Source of the DNA: CAVQJU01 sp963729215
Lineage (GTDB): Bacteria; Acidobacteriota; Vicinamibacteria; Vicinamibacterales; CAVVIG01
Direction: 5' to 3'
Length of the DNA: 59,534 nt
Assembly (NCBI GenBank): GCA_963729215.1
Contig: CAVSND010000007.1
Location: 1 to 59,534 of the forward strand
The notes beneath the pieces were generated by a model, which worked only from the letters and a program-made list of their open reading frames with translations, searched no databases and was not told the DNA's origin. This document shows positions 59,491-59,534 of this stretch, one piece after another. The first letter of the stretch is position 1; each line of letters opens with the position of its first letter. The translations under genes and the position numbers were made by a program.

Positions 59491-59534
59491 AGCCCCGGTG
59501 TCTAACATCGCGCGCGCCTGTCAGCAGGCTTGCA
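59491..59534. other. Window end with a repeat of the 57022 element
   Basis: TCTAACATCGCGCGCGCCTG shares 17 of 20 bases with 57022-57041. GTCTAAC also fits the RYYYAAC half-site of an integron attC, but the partner half-site is beyond the window. Confidence 0.35.

Noticed and set aside
57022..59534. Clear integron cassette array
   Set aside because: RYYYAAC half-sites are seen at two places, but no matching GTTRRRY with a fold-back arm is found between genes. Kept only as a weak observation.

Overview
The window is GC-rich throughout and appears to join two unlike sources. From base 1 to about 4410 every gene lies on the minus strand and looks actinobacterial: an HD-GYP/LuxR regulator, an MFS exporter, a FitA-type antitoxin, and a DUF11 surface protein ending in a LADTG sorting motif. 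Nearly all of these genes are split across reading frames. From about 4434 to the end the genes look like a soil acidobacterium of the Vicinamibacterales type. They include an Oar-like TonB receptor with a carboxypeptidase-regulatory domain, DUF6152, exported families with a TIDDPxxYTRP-type motif, PQQ/cytochrome fusions and a pseudokinase-PEGA protein. The switch falls inside two partial genes, so I read it as a contig chimera or, less likely, a recombination point. Taxonomy is judged from protein style, not from a search.

Layout of the second part. 4.4-13.4 kb (plus): PepSY membrane protein, hydroxyisobutyrate-dehydrogenase-like enzyme, CMD protein, exported protein, a deleted aldehyde dehydrogenase, TonB receptor, lactonase-like MBL, and 3-hydroxybutyrate-dehydrogenase-like SDR. 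13.5-20.8 kb (minus): a tight catabolic operon with an SCP2-like protein, alpha/beta hydrolase, two MFS carriers, MaoC hydratase, MBL lactonase, and a cytochrome/monooxygenase/TPR protein. 20.9-28.1 kb (plus): M49 peptidase, AEC transporter, an exported fusion with a degenerate MBL, DUF6152, a TIDDP-family protein and a serine hydrolase. 28.3-36.2 kb (minus): SnoaL, twin VOC, a hypothetical, PQQ-cytochrome, CHRD, hydroxyacid-oxoacid transhydrogenase and exported MBL. 36.3-43.3 kb (plus): methyltransferase, biotin carboxylase, both CoA-transferase subunits, arylamine N-acetyltransferase and S9 peptidase. 43.3-54.3 kb: a TIDDP protein, a diadenylate-cyclase-like protein divergent from an aminotransferase IV, YfcC carrier, TonB-like and pseudokinase-PEGA pair, HbpS-like protein, tRNA-His, AAA ATPase and cupredoxin. 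54.4-59.5 kb: an accessory run of short plus-strand genes ending in a class A beta-lactamase, preceded by two truncated genes.

Together the enzymes suggest uptake and breakdown of organic acids or lactones through CoA thioesters. The SDR (hydroxybutyrate to acetoacetate), the CoA-transferase pair (acetoacetate activation) and the transhydrogenase would fit ketone-body-like metabolism. This is inference from family membership.

Three genome-scale habits stand out. Many genes have a TANNNT -10 box only 6-9 bases before the start codon, which predicts leaderless mRNAs. Spacers are filled with short tandem 'words' (GAGGTTA, GAGGTTCGA, AACGTAGAACGGAG, CGTCCGGC hairpins), some read as protein tails. 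Two copies of a composite array, built from two inverted arms of about 22-25-base units, lie about 10 kb apart in opposite orientation.
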